The position numbers and the translations under genes are program-made. Below, in pieces: positions 1 through 9,815 of a stretch of 64,000 nucleotides of DNA (positions within the stretch are counted from its first letter, which is position 1; each line of letters begins with the position of its first letter). The DNA comes from Pantoea septica (GTDB taxonomy: Bacteria; Pseudomonadota; Gammaproteobacteria; Enterobacterales; Enterobacteriaceae): positions 1-64,000 of the forward strand of contig NZ_MLJJ01000018.1 in the NCBI RefSeq assembly GCF_002095575.1. The letters run 5' to 3'. The notes beneath the pieces are model-generated. The model was not told the DNA's origin. It saw nothing but the letters and a program-made list of their open reading frames with translations, and did no database searches.

Positions 1-4
1 TTAT

Positions 5-79
5 TGGGGTATCGCCAAGCGGTAAGGCACCGGATTCTGATTCCGGCATTCCGAGGTTCGAATCCTCGTACCCCAGCCA
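5..79 (+). tRNA. glnV: tRNA-Gln (anticodon CTG)
   Basis: A 75-nt cloverleaf with encoded CCA. The acceptor stem TGGGGTA pairs with TACCCCA, the anticodon loop TTCTGAT carries CTG, and the T arm GAGG-TTCGAAT-CCTC is fully paired. As far as I can recall, it matches E. coli glnV throughout. It reads CAG codons. It is the first of a tandem pair lying next to ubiF, as in the E. coli metT-glnX tRNA operon, whose upstream members would lie outside the window. Confidence 0.97.
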
Positions 80-105
80 TACAAGACAATTTGAAAAGAC
101 ACTAT

Positions 106-180
106 TGGGGTGTCGCCAAGCGGTAAGGCACCGGATTCTGATTCCGGCATTCCGGGGTTCGAATCCCTGCACCCCAGCCA
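106..180 (+). tRNA. glnX: tRNA-Gln (anticodon CTG), second copy
   Basis: A 75-nt cloverleaf with CCA, separated from the first copy by 26 nt. It differs from its neighbour at the seventh acceptor pair (TGGGGTG with CACCCCA, a compensated change) and in the T stem, where one G-T wobble appears. The anticodon arm is identical. It is the last tRNA of the presumed operon, because a terminator hairpin follows at once. Confidence 0.97.
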
Positions 181-188
181 AATTGACA

Positions 189-220
189 ACAGGCCCGCTT
201 TTGCGGGCTTTGTTGTTTTT
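189..220 (+). terminator. Rho-independent terminator of the tRNA operon
   Basis: A GCCCGC/GCGGGC stem at 193-198 and 203-208 with a TTTT loop, followed by a T-rich tract. It lies 12 nt after the second tRNA CCA end. Confidence 0.9.
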
Positions 221-553
221 GTCGTCTGCTAATTTTTATACAGCACGTTCTTTTTAAACAGCAACGTCGCAGCCAAATCCGGCCGCCGTGGGGCTCACCG
301 AAGAGCAAAGCGTCCAGCGCAAGGACAAAAACGCCGGGAGCGTTTTTGAACAACGCAGCGCGTTGGCCCGTTTACGGGCGCACCTCAGGGATGAGGTGCG
401 TAACTGCGCGGGCCGAGCGGTCATGGATGACGAACAGCGACTTTGCGATCGGGGAGCCCCTCTGTGGCCGCGCACGGATACCACAGCCACACCTGTTCTC
501 AGGCCCCATATTATAGCCATGCCCGCTCTTCGGCCCGAAAGACGCAGCCGCGT
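221..553. other. Non-coding stretch between the tRNA operon and ubiF
   Basis: No credible gene. The short open frames here lack ribosome sites and any family likeness. The only structure seen is a perfect 9-bp stem-loop at 379-400 (CGCACCTCA, loop GGGA, TGAGGTGCG) with no T tract. This may be ubiF mRNA 3' structure or an unrelated repeat. Confidence 0.5.
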
Positions 554-1726
554 CTACAAACCCAGCGCGTAGCGCAGCACCTTGCGCTTCAGCGCGCCCG
601 AACGCTCAGCGGCCATCAGCCCCAGGTTGCGGGCGAATTTCAGCGGCGGCAGCCGATTGCTAAAGGCGAAATAGAACAGATCCATCCCGCCCTGCATCAG
701 CAGATTATCGCGACGACGCTGTGACTGATAACGACGCAGCACATTCTCGGACGCCCAGTCCTGCGCGTTGGCGCGCGCCTCCACCAGCACCTCTACCAGC
801 GCGTCTACATCGCGATAGCCCAGATTAACGCCCTGCCCCGCGAGCGGATTAATGGTATGCGCCGCATCACCGATTAACGCCAGGCCAGGCAACACATAGC
901 GCTGCGCATGACGGCGCACCAGCGGAAAACCGCCCGCCGCATGCGCTTTAAATCGTCCCAGCCGGGCAGGAAAGGTCGCGGCGATCTCTTTCTCCAGCTG
1001 CGGCAGCGGCATCGCCTGCAGCTGACGAATGCGCGCCGGCGCGTCATACCACACCAGCGAGGCGCGATTATCATACAGCGGCAGAAAAGCGCGCGGCCCC
1101 TGCGGCGTAAACTGCTGCCAGGTCGCATCGCCCGCCGGATGCTCGCAGGTCACGCTAATCAGCAAACAGGACTGCGCATAGCTCCAGCCGTCAATGCCGA
1201 TGCCCGCCATCTGCCGCACCTGCGAGTTGGCGCCGTCGGCGCCGACCACCAGCCGGGCGTGCAGCGCTTCGCCATCGCTGAGGTCGAGCCGCCAGCCGCC
1301 GTTCTCCTGCTGCAAACCTGCGAGCGTCGCGGGACAGCGCCGCGCAATACCCAGCTGCTCCATCCTTTCCCACAACGCGCGCTGCAACACGCTATTTTCG
1401 ACCATAAAACCCAGCTCCGGCAGGCCGAGCGACGCCGCGTCGAAACTGACGTGAGCCGTCTGCCACTCCCAGGTTTCCAGCTTGCGATAGGGCGCGCAGC
1501 GCATCGCCTGCACGCGCGGCCAGACGTCGAGCTGCTTCAGCAGGCCCGCCGAGGCGCTGCCGAGGGCGGAGATACGCACGTCGGGATCGCTGTCGGCGTC
1601 AAAAGGCGCAGGCTCCGCGCGCTCCACCACCGCGACGCGAAACTGCTGAAGCGCCAGACCACACGCCAGCGCGGCGCCGACCATGCCGCCGCCCACCACC
1701 ACCACATCAAAGCGGTTATCCTGCAT
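554..1726 (-). CDS. ubiF: UbiF, flavin hydroxylase of ubiquinone synthesis
   Basis: 390 residues, the usual length. It hydroxylates 2-octaprenyl-3-methyl-6-methoxy-1,4-benzoquinol at C5, a late step of ubiquinone synthesis, as part of the Ubi complex. Visible motifs of the UbiH/UbiF/VisC class A monooxygenases are the N-terminal dinucleotide fold GGGMVG (12-17), the central ADG motif near residue 165, and the FAD-ribityl motif [14 protein letters not shown] starting at residue 286. The ATG at 1726 is preceded by GGAGATGAGC. It stands alone and diverges from miaB, as in E. coli, next to the Gln tRNAs. The product is conserved and shows nothing odd. Confidence 0.96.
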   Translation of the reverse strand: MQDNRFDVVVVGGGMVGAALACGLALQQFRVAVVERAEPAPFDADSDPDVRISALGSASAGLLKQLDVWPRVQAMRCAPYRKLETWEWQTAHVSFDAASLGLPELGFMVENSVLQRALWERMEQLGIARRCPATLAGLQQENGGWRLDLSDGEALHARLVVGADGANSQVRQMAGIGIDGWSYAQSCLLISVTCEHPAGDATWQQFTPQGPRAFLPLYDNRASLVWYDAPARIRQLQAMPLPQLEKEIAATFPARLGRFKAHAAGGFPLVRRHAQRYVLPGLALIGDAAHTINPLAGQGVNLGYRDVDALVEVLVEARANAQDWASENVLRRYQSQRRRDNLLMQGGMDLFYFAFSNRLPPLKFARNLGLMAAERSGALKRKVLRYALGL

Positions 1727-1939
1727 TGCTCATCTCCTTCTGAATCTTTACCCGCCGCAAAAAGCGGGATAACTGGCGCAAAGTGTACCGGAAAAACGCC
1801 CGGGCGGCAGAAATGGCCTGCCCAACGAGAGCCCGATTGTCACTGCCGCCGCAGATATGCGAAGTATGGCGGCTCTGCGCTGGTCACAACAGCGTCAAAG
1901 CATTACAATACGCGCCCTGCACCTCACTGCACTGAATCA

Positions 1940-3376
1940 ATGGCTAGTTCGACAATGAAAAAACTGCATATCAAAACCTGGGGCTGTCAGATGAATGAGT
2001 ACGATTCATCCAAGATGGCTGACCTGCTGAACAGCACCCACGGCTACACGCTGACCGAGGAAGCTGAAGAGGCGGACATTCTGCTGCTCAACACCTGCTC
2101 GATTCGCGAGAAGGCGCAGGAAAAAGTTTTCCACCAGCTTGGACGCTGGAAAAGCTTAAAAGAGCGCAACCCTGATTTGATTATCGGTGTCGGCGGCTGC
2201 GTGGCGTCGCAGGAAGGGGATCATATTCGCCAGCGCGCCAGCTACGTGGATATCGTATTCGGCCCGCAAACCCTGCATCGCCTGCCGGAAATGATCAACA
2301 GCGTGCGCGGCAGCAAAAGCCCGGTCGTGGATATCAGCTTCCCGGAAATCGAAAAATTCGACCGTCTGCCGGAGCCGCGCGCGGAAGGCCCCACCGCCTT
2401 CGTCTCCATCATGGAAGGCTGTAACAAATACTGCACCTTCTGCGTCGTGCCCTATACGCGCGGCGAAGAGGTCAGCCGTCCCTGCGACGACATTCTGCTG
2501 GAGATCGCGCAGCTGGCGGCGCAGGGCGTGCGAGAAGTAAACCTGCTCGGCCAGAACGTCAACGCCTATCGCGGCGCGACCTTCGACGGCGAAATCTGCA
2601 CCTTTGCCGAACTGCTGCGCCTGGTGGCCGCTATTGACGGCATCGACCGCATTCGCTTCACCACCAGCCATCCGATCGAATTCACCGAGGATATTATCGA
2701 GGTCTACCGCGATACGCCTGAGCTGGTGAGCTTCCTCCACCTGCCGGTACAGAGCGGCGCAGACCGCATTCTGACGCTGATGAAGCGCGCCCACACCGCG
2801 CTGGAGTACAAAGCGATTATCCGCAAGCTGCGCGCCGCGCGCCCGGATATCCAGATCAGCTCCGACTTTATCATCGGCTTCCCGGGTGAAACCCAGCAGG
2901 ACTTCGAGCAGACCATGAAGCTGATCGCCGACGTCAACTTCGACATGAGCTTCAGCTTTATCTACTCTGCCCGTCCCGGCACGCCGGCGGCGGATCTGCC
3001 GGATGACGTTTCGGAAGAGGAGAAAAAGCAGCGCCTCTATATCCTGCAGGATCGCATCAACCAGCAGGCGATGGCCTGGAGCCGCCGTATGCTCGGCACG
3101 GTGCAGCGCATCCTTGTGGAAGGCACCTCGCGTAAAAACGTGATGGAGCTGTCGGGCCGTACCGAAACCAACCGCGTGGTGAACTTCGAAGGTTCGCCGG
3201 AGATGATCGGCAAGTTCGTCGATGTGGAGATCGTCGACGTCTACACCAACTCGCTGCGCGGCAAAGTGGTGCGTACCGAAGATGAGATGGGCCTGCGCAT
3301 CGTAGAAAGCCCGGCATCCGTTATCGCGCGCACGCGCAAAGAGAACGAGATCGGCGTCGGCACCTTCCAGCCTTGA
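1940..3376 (+). CDS. miaB: MiaB, tRNA-2-methylthio-N6-isopentenyladenosine synthase
   Basis: About 478 residues. This radical-SAM methylthiotransferase adds the 2-methylthio group to i6A37 of tRNAs reading UNN codons. The N-terminal UPF0004 domain holds three cluster cysteines (TWGC at 16, NTC near 52, GGC near 87). The radical-SAM CxxxCxxC is seen as CNKYCTFC near residue 161, and a C-terminal TRAM domain follows. The start is uncertain. The ATG at 1940 adds MASST before the conserved [10 protein letters not shown], while the ATG at 1955 would give 473 residues, close to the 474 of E. coli; neither has a strong Shine-Dalgarno. The frame stays open far upstream, but that part is antisense to ubiF and is not real. 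Confidence 0.95.
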   Translation: MASSTMKKLHIKTWGCQMNEYDSSKMADLLNSTHGYTLTEEAEEADILLLNTCSIREKAQEKVFHQLGRWKSLKERNPDLIIGVGGCVASQEGDHIRQRASYVDIVFGPQTLHRLPEMINSVRGSKSPVVDISFPEIEKFDRLPEPRAEGPTAFVSIMEGCNKYCTFCVVPYTRGEEVSRPCDDILLEIAQLAAQGVREVNLLGQNVNAYRGATFDGEICTFAELLRLVAAIDGIDRIRFTTSHPIEFTEDIIEVYRDTPELVSFLHLPVQSGADRILTLMKRAHTALEYKAIIRKLRAARPDIQISSDFIIGFPGETQQDFEQTMKLIADVNFDMSFSFIYSARPGTPAADLPDDVSEEEKKQRLYILQDRINQQAMAWSRRMLGTVQRILVEGTSRKNVMELSGRTETNRVVNFEGSPEMIGKFVDVEIVDVYTNSLRGKVVRTEDEMGLRIVESPASVIARTRKENEIGVGTFQP

Positions 3377-3390
3377 TACGCGCTTCATTC

Positions 3391-3425
3391 AGCGGCGGCG
3401 CCTGCTGCGTCGCCGCTCTTTTCTT
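3391..3425 (+). terminator. Probable terminator after miaB
   Basis: A 7-bp stem AGCGGCG/CGCCGCT at 3391-3397 and 3411-3417 with a 13-nt loop, followed by CTTTTCTT. It lies 15 nt past the miaB stop and separates it from the ybeZ operon. Confidence 0.6.
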
Positions 3426-3580
3426 CTGCACGCCCTTGCTTTCTGGCTGCGCGGCCCAAATATCACTAGCTACGCTTGCGCCCCGGCGACATGCCATAAA
3501 TAATTCCTTCAAGTGCCGTCGTTAATCAACCCGGCATTAGCACACATTCTAACTGGCCCTGAGTGACCCAAAGGATTCGT

Positions 3581-4642
3581 TTGAATATCGAAACTCGTGA
3601 AATCGCCCTTGAACCGGCAGATAACCGCCGACTGATGAGCCTGTGCGGTCCGTTCGACGACAACGTCAAACAGCTTGAGCGTCGTCTGGGCATTGAAATC
3701 AACCGTCGCGACAACAGCTTCAAGCTGGTTGGCCGCGCGCTCTGCGTCAACGCCGCCGAAGATATCTTGCGTACCCTTTACGTCAATACCGCGCCGGTGC
3801 GCGGCGTCATCCCGGATATCGATCCAGAGCAGATCCATCTGGCGATTAAAGAGAGCCGCGTGCTGGAGCAGACCGCCGACAGCGTGCCGGAGTTCGGCAA
3901 AGCCGTGCATATCCAGACCAAGCGCGGCGTCATCAAGCCGCGCACGCCGAATCAGGCGCAGTACATCGCCAATATCCTGGACCACGACATTACCTTCGGC
4001 GTCGGCCCGGCCGGTACGGGTAAAACCTACCTCGCGGTCGCCGCAGCGGTGGATGCGCTGGAGCGCCAGGAAATTCGCCGTATTCTGCTGACGCGCCCGG
4101 CCGTGGAAGCCGGCGAAAAGCTCGGCTTTTTGCCCGGCGACCTGAGCCAGAAGGTCGATCCCTACCTGCGTCCGCTCTATGACGCCCTGTTCGAAATGCT
4201 CGGCTTCGAGCGCGTCGAAAAGTTAATGGAGCGCAACGTCATTGAGGTCGCGCCGCTGGCCTATATGCGCGGCCGGACGCTGAACGACGCCTTTATCATT
4301 CTTGATGAGAGCCAGAACACCACCATCGAACAGATGAAGATGTTCCTGACGCGTATCGGCTTCAACTCCAAAGCGGTGATCACCGGCGACGTCACGCAGA
4401 TCGACCTGCCGCGCAGCACCAAGTCGGGCCTGCGCCACGCCATTGAAGTGCTCTCCGATGTCGAGGAGCTGAGCTTCAACTTCTTCCACAGCGAAGACGT
4501 GGTGCGTCACCCGGTTGTGGCGCGAATCGTCACCGCCTATGAAGCCTGGGAAGAAGCGGATCAGAAACGCCGCGACAAGCTGGCGGAAGAGCGCAAACGC
4601 GACGCGCTGGCGGCGCAGAGCGAGGCGCAGGAGAGTAAATGA
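3581..4642 (+). CDS. ybeZ: YbeZ/PhoL, PhoH-family ATPase
   Basis: 353 residues from a TTG start. A PhoH-like P-loop NTPase with Walker A GPAGTGKT (142-149) and Walker [10 protein letters not shown] near 235; the extended C-terminal tail is rich in charged residues. It is genetically linked with YbeY and is thought to assist its RNA work; its exact activity is not settled. The TTG at 3581 is chosen because AAAGGA lies 5 nt upstream and the product then begins LNIETREI, matching the E. coli start. A GTG at 3563 would add six residues. Its stop overlaps the ybeY start by 4 bp (ATGA), so the two are translationally coupled in a ybeZ-ybeY-corC-lnt operon. Confidence 0.93.
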   Translation: MNIETREIALEPADNRRLMSLCGPFDDNVKQLERRLGIEINRRDNSFKLVGRALCVNAAEDILRTLYVNTAPVRGVIPDIDPEQIHLAIKESRVLEQTADSVPEFGKAVHIQTKRGVIKPRTPNQAQYIANILDHDITFGVGPAGTGKTYLAVAAAVDALERQEIRRILLTRPAVEAGEKLGFLPGDLSQKVDPYLRPLYDALFEMLGFERVEKLMERNVIEVAPLAYMRGRTLNDAFIILDESQNTTIEQMKMFLTRIGFNSKAVITGDVTQIDLPRSTKSGLRHAIEVLSDVEELSFNFFHSEDVVRHPVVARIVTAYEAWEEADQKRRDKLAEERKRDALAAQSEAQESK

Positions 4643-5112
4643 GCCAGGTAATTCTTGATCTGCAGCTGGCGTGCGAACAGACCGGCGGCCTGCCTGACGA
4701 GACCGCTTTCCAGCGCTGGCTGGAAGCGGCGGTTACCCCTTTTCAGCCGGAAAGCGAAGTCACTATTCGTCTGGTAGATGAGGCGGAGAGCCATGAGCTT
4801 AATCTGACTTATCGCGGCAAAGACAAGCCGACCAACGTGCTCTCTTTTCCCTTCGAGGCGCCGCCGGGCATTGAGCTGCCGCTGCTGGGCGACCTGATCA
4901 TTTGTCGCCAGGTGGTGGAGCAAGAGGCGGCGGAGCAAGGGAAAAGCGTTGAGGCGCACTGGGCCCACATGGTGGTGCACGGCACGCTGCATCTGCTCGG
5001 CTATGACCATATCGAAGATGACGAAGCTGAAGAGATGGAAGGGATCGAGACTGAGATAATGCTTGCTCTTGGTTATCCCGATCCGTACATTTCGGAAAAA
5101 GAAGACGCCTGA
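4639..5112 (+). CDS. ybeY: YbeY endoribonuclease (16S rRNA 3'-end maturation)
   Basis: 157 residues. A single-strand-specific, zinc-dependent RNase of the UPF0054 family needed for 16S rRNA 3' maturation and 70S quality control. The metal-binding signature [11 protein letters not shown] places His114, His118 and His124 exactly where the E. coli enzyme has them. Translation is coupled to ybeZ through a 4-bp overlap. The gap to corC is 81 bp and carries a small GC-rich inverted repeat but no clear terminator. Confidence 0.97.
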   Translation: MSQVILDLQLACEQTGGLPDETAFQRWLEAAVTPFQPESEVTIRLVDEAESHELNLTYRGKDKPTNVLSFPFEAPPGIELPLLGDLIICRQVVEQEAAEQGKSVEAHWAHMVVHGTLHLLGYDHIEDDEAEEMEGIETEIMLALGYPDPYISEKEDA

Positions 5113-5193
5113 GCCGCTGGCTCAGTTTATCCCGCTGTCGGCGAGGACGCCGACAGCAACCACCCTCACCAGAGAGATCTCTAAAAAAACGCC

Positions 5194-6075
5194 ATGAGCG
5201 ACGACCATTCTCAAAACAGCGATGCACCCAGTAGTAAAAAGGGATTTTTTTCCCTGCTTATCAACCAACTGTTTCACGGCGAACCGCAAAACCGTGATGA
5301 ACTACTGGAGCTAATCCGCGACTCCGAGCAAAAAGAGCTGATTGACGAAGATACCCGCGACATGCTCGAAGGGGTGCTGGATATTGCAGAGCAGCGCGTG
5401 CGCGACATCATGATCCCGCGTTCGCAAATGATTACCCTGAAGCGCAACCAGACGCTGGACGAGTGCCTGGACGTGATTATCGAATCCGCGCATTCGCGTT
5501 TCCCGGTAATCAGCGAAGACAAAGACCATGTGGAAGGCATTTTGATGGCGAAAGATCTGCTGCCGTTTATGAGCAGCGAATCAGAGCCGTTCAGCATGGA
5601 AAAAGTGCTGCGCCCGGCGGTTGTGGTGCCGGAAAGCAAGCGCGTCGACCGCATGCTGAAAGAGTTTCGTTCTCAGCGCTATCATATGGCGATCGTTATT
5701 GATGAATTCGGCGGCGTCTCCGGCCTGGTCACCATCGAGGATATCCTTGAGCTGATCGTTGGCGAAATCGAAGATGAGTATGATGACGAAGAAGATCGCG
5801 ATATCCGTCAGCTGAACCGTCAGACCTATACGGTGCGCGCCCTGACCCCGATTGAAGATTTCAACGAAGTGTTCGGCACGCAGTTCAGCGACGAAGAAGT
5901 GGACACGATTGGCGGACTTGTCATGCAGGGATTCGGCCATCTTCCCGGACGGGGAGAGAGCATCGACATCGACGGTTATCATTTCAAGGTCGCGATGTCC
6001 GACAGCCGTCGCATCATCCAGGTGCACGTAAAGATTCCTGAAAACGCGCCGCTACCCCAACTGGATGACGAATAA
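5194..6075 (+). CDS. corC: CorC/YbeX, CBS-domain protein linked to magnesium and cobalt handling
   Basis: 293 residues. It has an acidic N-terminal region, two CBS domains (about 65-190, with IMIPRSQM and [14 protein letters not shown] recognisable) and a C-terminal CorC/HlyC domain (about 205-285). In E. coli and Salmonella the protein was linked to Mg2+/Co2+ efflux with CorA, and it also affects ribosome metabolism, fitting its place between ybeY and lnt. The soluble form lacks the DUF21 membrane domain of longer relatives. The ATG at 5194 is weakly served by the upstream AGAGATCTC; length agrees with the 292-residue E. coli protein. Confidence 0.95.
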   Translation: MSDDHSQNSDAPSSKKGFFSLLINQLFHGEPQNRDELLELIRDSEQKELIDEDTRDMLEGVLDIAEQRVRDIMIPRSQMITLKRNQTLDECLDVIIESAHSRFPVISEDKDHVEGILMAKDLLPFMSSESEPFSMEKVLRPAVVVPESKRVDRMLKEFRSQRYHMAIVIDEFGGVSGLVTIEDILELIVGEIEDEYDDEEDRDIRQLNRQTYTVRALTPIEDFNEVFGTQFSDEEVDTIGGLVMQGFGHLPGRGESIDIDGYHFKVAMSDSRRIIQVHVKIPENAPLPQLDDE

Positions 6076-6079
6076 CCCT

Positions 6080-7603
6080 ATGTCCCTGGACTTACTTTAC
6101 CCGCGCCAGCGGGTACGTTTGTTGCTGGCGGTGTTAACGGGTGCCCTCGGCACCCTTGCCTTTTCCCCCTATGATTTCTGGCCCGCCGCGCTGCTGTCGT
6201 TGGGCGGCCTGCAGCTGCTGACGCTGGATCGGCGCAGCGGCCAGGCCACCGCTATCGGTTTCGCCTGGGGCTTCGGCCTGTTCGGCAGCGGCGTAAACTG
6301 GGTCTACGTCAGTATCGCCACCTTTGGCGGCATGCCCGGGCCGGTCAACGTCTTCCTGGTGATTTTGCTGGCCGCCTATTTGTCGCTCTACCCGGCGCTT
6401 TTCGCCGGCGTGCTTAACCGCATCTGGCCGCGCGCGACGCTCTGGCGTCTGGCGCTGGCGGCGCCTGCGCTGTGGCAGCTTAGCGAGTTTCTGCGCGGCT
6501 GGGTGCTGACCGGCTTTCCCTGGCTGCAGTTCGGCTATAGCCAGATCGACGGCCCGCTGAAAGGCCTGGCTCCGCTGGCGGGTGTGGAAACCCTCACCTT
6601 TATGCTGATGATGGCCGCAGGCTTGCTGGCTTACGCCGTTCATCAGCGCAGCGCCAAAAGCGCTGCCGCCGCGCTGCTGCTGCTGGCGCTGCCCTGGCCG
6701 CTGCGTTATATCCACTGGACCCAGCCGCAGCCGGCGCGCAGCGTCGAGGTCGCGCTGGTTCAGGGCAATATTCCGCAGTCGATGAAGTGGGATCCGCAGC
6801 AGCTTCTCAACACGCTGCGCGCCTATAACGGCCTGAGTCAGCCGCTGATGGGCAACGCGCCGCTGATTATCTGGCCGGAGTCGGCGATTACCGATCTGGA
6901 AAGCAATCAGCAGCCCTTTTTGCGCGCGCTGGACGGCGAGCTACGCCAGCGCGGCAGCGCGCTGATCACCGGCATCGTCGATTCCCGCCTGGAGCAGAAC
7001 CGCTATCACGACTACAACTCGGTGATCGTGCTGGGCGGCGAGAAGCCCTACAGCTATCAGAGCATGAACCGCTACCAGAAAAACCATCTGGTGCCGTTCG
7101 GCGAGTTCGTGCCGCTGGAGAACCTGCTGCGCCCGCTGGCGCCCTTCTTCGATCTGCCGATGTCCTCCTTCAGCCGCGGCGACTATCTGCAGCCGCAGCT
7201 GCAGGCGGCGGGCTACCATCTTACCAGCGCCATCTGCTATGAAATCGTGCTGGGCGAGCAGGTGCGCGCCAATTTCCATCCCGACACCGATTTTCTGCTT
7301 ACCGTCTCCAACGACGCCTGGTTCGGCCACTCTATCGGCCCCTGGCAGCACTTCCAGATGGCGCGCATGCGCGCGCTGGAGCTGGGGCGTCCGCTGCTGC
7401 GCGGCACCAATAACGGCGTGACCGCGGTGGTGAATGCGCAGGGCGAAGTAGAGAAAATCCTGCCGCAGTTTACCCGCGGCGTGCTGCTGGATAAGGTGAC
7501 GCCGACCACCGGCGAAACCCCTTACGCCCATGCCGGCCTGTGGCCGGTCTGGCTGCTGACGCTGGGCGCCGCGCTGCTCGCGCTGTGGCGCCGCAAAGCC
7601 TGA
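6080..7603 (+). CDS. lnt: Lnt, apolipoprotein N-acyltransferase
   Basis: 507 residues from the ATG at 6080; an upstream ATG at 6065 overlaps corC and would add five residues. The later start puts the first RQ motif at the same distance as in E. coli. It performs the third step of lipoprotein maturation, transferring an acyl chain to the N-terminal diacylglyceryl-cysteine. Several N-terminal membrane spans precede a periplasmic nitrilase-fold domain with the catalytic triad Glu267 (WPESAI), Lys334 ([12 protein letters not shown]) and Cys386 (AICYE), followed by a last C-terminal span. It ends the ybeZ operon and is essential in E. coli. Confidence 0.95.
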   Translation: MSLDLLYPRQRVRLLLAVLTGALGTLAFSPYDFWPAALLSLGGLQLLTLDRRSGQATAIGFAWGFGLFGSGVNWVYVSIATFGGMPGPVNVFLVILLAAYLSLYPALFAGVLNRIWPRATLWRLALAAPALWQLSEFLRGWVLTGFPWLQFGYSQIDGPLKGLAPLAGVETLTFMLMMAAGLLAYAVHQRSAKSAAAALLLLALPWPLRYIHWTQPQPARSVEVALVQGNIPQSMKWDPQQLLNTLRAYNGLSQPLMGNAPLIIWPESAITDLESNQQPFLRALDGELRQRGSALITGIVDSRLEQNRYHDYNSVIVLGGEKPYSYQSMNRYQKNHLVPFGEFVPLENLLRPLAPFFDLPMSSFSRGDYLQPQLQAAGYHLTSAICYEIVLGEQVRANFHPDTDFLLTVSNDAWFGHSIGPWQHFQMARMRALELGRPLLRGTNNGVTAVVNAQGEVEKILPQFTRGVLLDKVTPTTGETPYAHAGLWPVWLLTLGAALLALWRRKA

Positions 7604-7614
7604 CCCGCCGTACC

Positions 7615-7642
7615 GCGGCGAGCGCCCTGCTCGCCGCCTTTC
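7615..7642 (+). terminator. Probable terminator after lnt
   Basis: An 8-bp perfect stem GCGGCGAG/CTCGCCGC at 7615-7622 and 7630-7637, followed by CTTTCC. The T tract is short, so strength is uncertain. Confidence 0.55.
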
Positions 7643-7699
7643 CCCATATTCCGCTCGCTTTCTCGCCCTACTCCCCGATTTTCTGCTGCGTCGTCAGGC

Positions 7700-7715
7700 T
7701 GGCACGATGCTTGCT
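7700..7715 (+). promoter_or_regulatory. Sigma-54 promoter upstream of gltI
   Basis: TGGCAC-GATGC-TTGCT matches the sigma-54 consensus TGGCAC-N5-TTGCW at every fixed base, with GG (7701) and GC (7713) exactly 12 bp apart. The start site would fall near 7726, leaving a leader of about 290 nt before gltI. A 17-nt NtrC-like site with one perfect half (TGCACC) lies at 7773-7789. The control is inferred; nitrogen control of an amino-acid uptake operon is plausible. Confidence 0.7.
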
Positions 7716-7954
7716 ATTAAAAAACCTGTTTCCTGTAAACCTGGCGGACTGACGCGTTAGCGCAAGCTGGACTGCACCATTAAAAGGCAGAGCGACGCCC
7801 TCTGAGCGCGCAACCCGAGAAATACGCCTCAAATTGGTGCGGAACACTTCGCAAAATAAGAAACTTTTTCGTTTCATAACGTTAACAATCCGCTATGTTA
7901 GTGAATATTCTTAGCGCGCCGACGCGATGAGATAACAAAAAAAGCAGCAGGAAA

Positions 7955-7973
7955 TACACACAACATCACACAT
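7955..7973 (+). promoter_or_regulatory. CA-rich leader, probable GcvB sRNA target
   Basis: The run TACACACAACATCACACAT sits about 50 nt before the gltI start. In E. coli and Salmonella the gltI leader has such a C/A-rich element bound by the GU-rich seed of GcvB, which represses peptide and amino-acid uptake genes. The assignment rests on composition and position only. Confidence 0.55.
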
Positions 7974-8019
7974 CTGCGCAGTTTATATTCTGCGCGACAT
8001 CTCTTGAAGGAGTTGGACC

Positions 8020-8919
8020 ATGCAGATTCGCAAAGTGGCATTATCGCTTTTGCTGGCAGGCGTTGCGGCAGCGGGCGCAGCCCAGGCGGAAGACCTCAGC
8101 GGCACCCTGAAGAAAATCAGCGATAATGGCGTTATCGTCGTAGGGCATCGCGAGTCATCTGTTCCTTTTTCTTATTACGACAACCAGCAAAAAGTCGTGG
8201 GCTATTCGCAGGCTTACTCCAACGCCATCGTCGAGGCGATTAAAGCGAAGCTGAACAAGCCGGATCTGCAGGTTAAGATGATCCCTATCACCTCGCAGAA
8301 CCGTATTCCGCTGCTGCAGAACGGCACCTACGACTTCGAGTGCGGTTCGACCACCAATAACCTCGAGCGCCAGAAACAGGCGGCGTTCTCCAACACCATT
8401 TTCGTTATCGGCACGCGCCTGCTGGTGAAAAAAGGCGGCGACATCAAAGATTTCGCCGACCTGAAAGGCAAAACCGTGGTCGTCACATCCGGTACCACCT
8501 CGGAAGTGCTGCTGCATAAGCTGAACGACGAGAAGAAAATGGATATGCGCATCATCAGCGCGAAAGACCATGGCGACTCGTTCCGCACGCTGGAAACCGG
8601 TCGCGCCGTCGCCTTTATGATGGACGACGCTCTGCTGGCCGGCGAACGCGCTAAGGCGAAGAAGCCGGATAACTGGGAGATCGTCGGCACGCCGCAGTCG
8701 AAAGAGGCCTATGGCTGTATGCTGCGTAAAGACGACGCTTCGTTCAAAACGCTGGTGGACGATACCATCGCCAAAGCGCAGACCTCGGGCGAAGCCGCGA
8801 AGTGGTTCGATACCTGGTTCAAGCAGCCGATTCCGCCGAAGAACCTGAACCTGAACTTCGATCTCTCGGCGGATATGCAGGCGCTGTTCAAAACGCCTAA
8901 TGACAAAGCACTGAACTAA
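8020..8919 (+). CDS. gltI: GltI, periplasmic glutamate/aspartate-binding protein
   Basis: 299 residues. A family 3 solute-binding protein (SBP_bac_3) that captures L-glutamate and L-aspartate in the periplasm and delivers them to GltJKL. A clear signal peptide (about residues 1-23, AAGAAQA before ED) precedes the lobes. Motifs such as GHRESSVPFSYYDNQQ and the ECGSTTNN segment are shared with E. coli GltI. The ATG at 8020 follows AAGGAG with good spacing. It is first in the gltIJKL operon; its leader carries a sigma-54 site and a GcvB-type element, and a SroC-like RNA lies just after the stop. Confidence 0.96.
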   Translation: MQIRKVALSLLLAGVAAAGAAQAEDLSGTLKKISDNGVIVVGHRESSVPFSYYDNQQKVVGYSQAYSNAIVEAIKAKLNKPDLQVKMIPITSQNRIPLLQNGTYDFECGSTTNNLERQKQAAFSNTIFVIGTRLLVKKGGDIKDFADLKGKTVVVTSGTTSEVLLHKLNDEKKMDMRIISAKDHGDSFRTLETGRAVAFMMDDALLAGERAKAKKPDNWEIVGTPQSKEAYGCMLRKDDASFKTLVDDTIAKAQTSGEAAKWFDTWFKQPIPPKNLNLNFDLSADMQALFKTPNDKALN

Positions 8920-9061
8920 CAACGACAACAAGGGCGGCCTCGCTGCCCTCTCGATTGCTGAAAACCCGGCGCGGACAGACAAGCTGCTCAGGTCGTTCCC
9001 CTGAAGCAGGCAATACAGACGCCGTTCATCAATCTTCAGGGTAGCTTAGCTACCCTTTTTT
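8900..9061 (+). ncRNA. sroC: Probable SroC sponge RNA
   Basis: The 155-nt gap between gltI and gltJ ends in a perfect terminator: GGGTAGC, loop TTA, GCTACCC (9039-9055) then six T. In E. coli, SroC is a roughly 160-nt piece cut from the gltI 3' region that ends at this same place and sequesters GcvB. Synteny and the terminator support the call. The 5' end is set by processing and is only approximate here. The same hairpin would attenuate transcription into gltJKL. Confidence 0.6.
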
Positions 9062-9074
9062 ACCGGAGCTCGTT

Positions 9075-9815
9075 ATGGGTATCGACTGGAACTGGGGCAT
9101 CTTTCTCGAACAGGCCCCGTTCGGCAACACGACCTACCTTGGCTGGCTGTGGTCCGGATTTCAGGTGACCATTGCGGTCTCCTGCTGCGCCTGGATTATC
9201 GCCTTTCTTGTAGGATCCTTATTCGGCATTCTGCGCACCGTGCCTAACCGCCTGCTTTCGGCGATCGGCACCTGCTACGTAGAGCTGTTCCGCAACATTC
9301 CGCTGATCGTGCAGTTCTTTTTCTGGTATCTGGTGGCGCCGGAGCTGGTGGGCGAGAAGCTCGGCATGTGGTTTAAATCGGAGCTGGACCCCAATATCCA
9401 GTTTTTCACCGCGTCGGTGATCTGCCTCGGCCTGTTTACCGCCGCTCGCGTCTGCGAGCAGGTGCGCGCCGCCATCCAGTCGCTGCCGCGCGGTCAAAAG
9501 AACGCCGGTCTGGCGATGGGATTGACCCTGCCGCAGACCTATCGCTATGTGCTGCTGCCCAACGCCTACCGCGTAATTGTGCCGCCGATGACCTCGGAAA
9601 TGCTCAACCTGGTGAAGAACTCCGCTATCGCCTCGACCATCGGGCTGGTGGATATGGCGGCGCAGGCGGGCAAGCTGCTCGACTACTCGGCGCACGCTTA
9701 CGAGTCCTTTACCGCGATTACGCTGGCCTATATCGCCATTAACCTGGTGATCATGCTGATTATGAGTCTGGTAGAGCGCAAGGTGCGTCTGCCGGGTAAT
9801 CTGGGAGGAAAATAA
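9075..9815 (+). CDS. gltJ: GltJ, glutamate/aspartate ABC permease
   Basis: 246 residues. A HisM-type inner-membrane permease with five or so hydrophobic spans and the EAA loop near residue 160 ([22 protein letters not shown] then a [11 protein letters not shown] stretch). It forms a heterodimeric channel with GltK. The ATG at 9075 follows CCGGAG. The stop overlaps the gltK ATG by one base (TAATG). It lies just after the SroC-like terminator, so its expression probably depends on read-through from gltI. Confidence 0.95.
   Translation: MGIDWNWGIFLEQAPFGNTTYLGWLWSGFQVTIAVSCCAWIIAFLVGSLFGILRTVPNRLLSAIGTCYVELFRNIPLIVQFFFWYLVAPELVGEKLGMWFKSELDPNIQFFTASVICLGLFTAARVCEQVRAAIQSLPRGQKNAGLAMGLTLPQTYRYVLLPNAYRVIVPPMTSEMLNLVKNSAIASTIGLVDMAAQAGKLLDYSAHAYESFTAITLAYIAINLVIMLIMSLVERKVRLPGNLGGK

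Noticed and set aside
1-353. Minus-strand frames across the tRNA genes coding for peptides such as RIRTSECRNQNP
   Set aside because: They are antisense translations of the two tRNA-Gln genes and are a known annotation artefact.
379-400. Perfect 9-bp hairpin considered as a terminator of ubiF
   Set aside because: It is more than 150 bp past the ubiF stop and has no T tract; function left open.
908-1939. Upstream extension of the miaB frame
   Set aside because: It runs antisense through ubiF and the chain before the conserved miaB start is low-complexity Arg/His-rich shadow sequence.
2156-3388. 410-codon minus-strand frame opposite miaB
   Set aside because: A shadow in GC-rich DNA; composition is typical of antisense frames and it has no ribosome site or family match.
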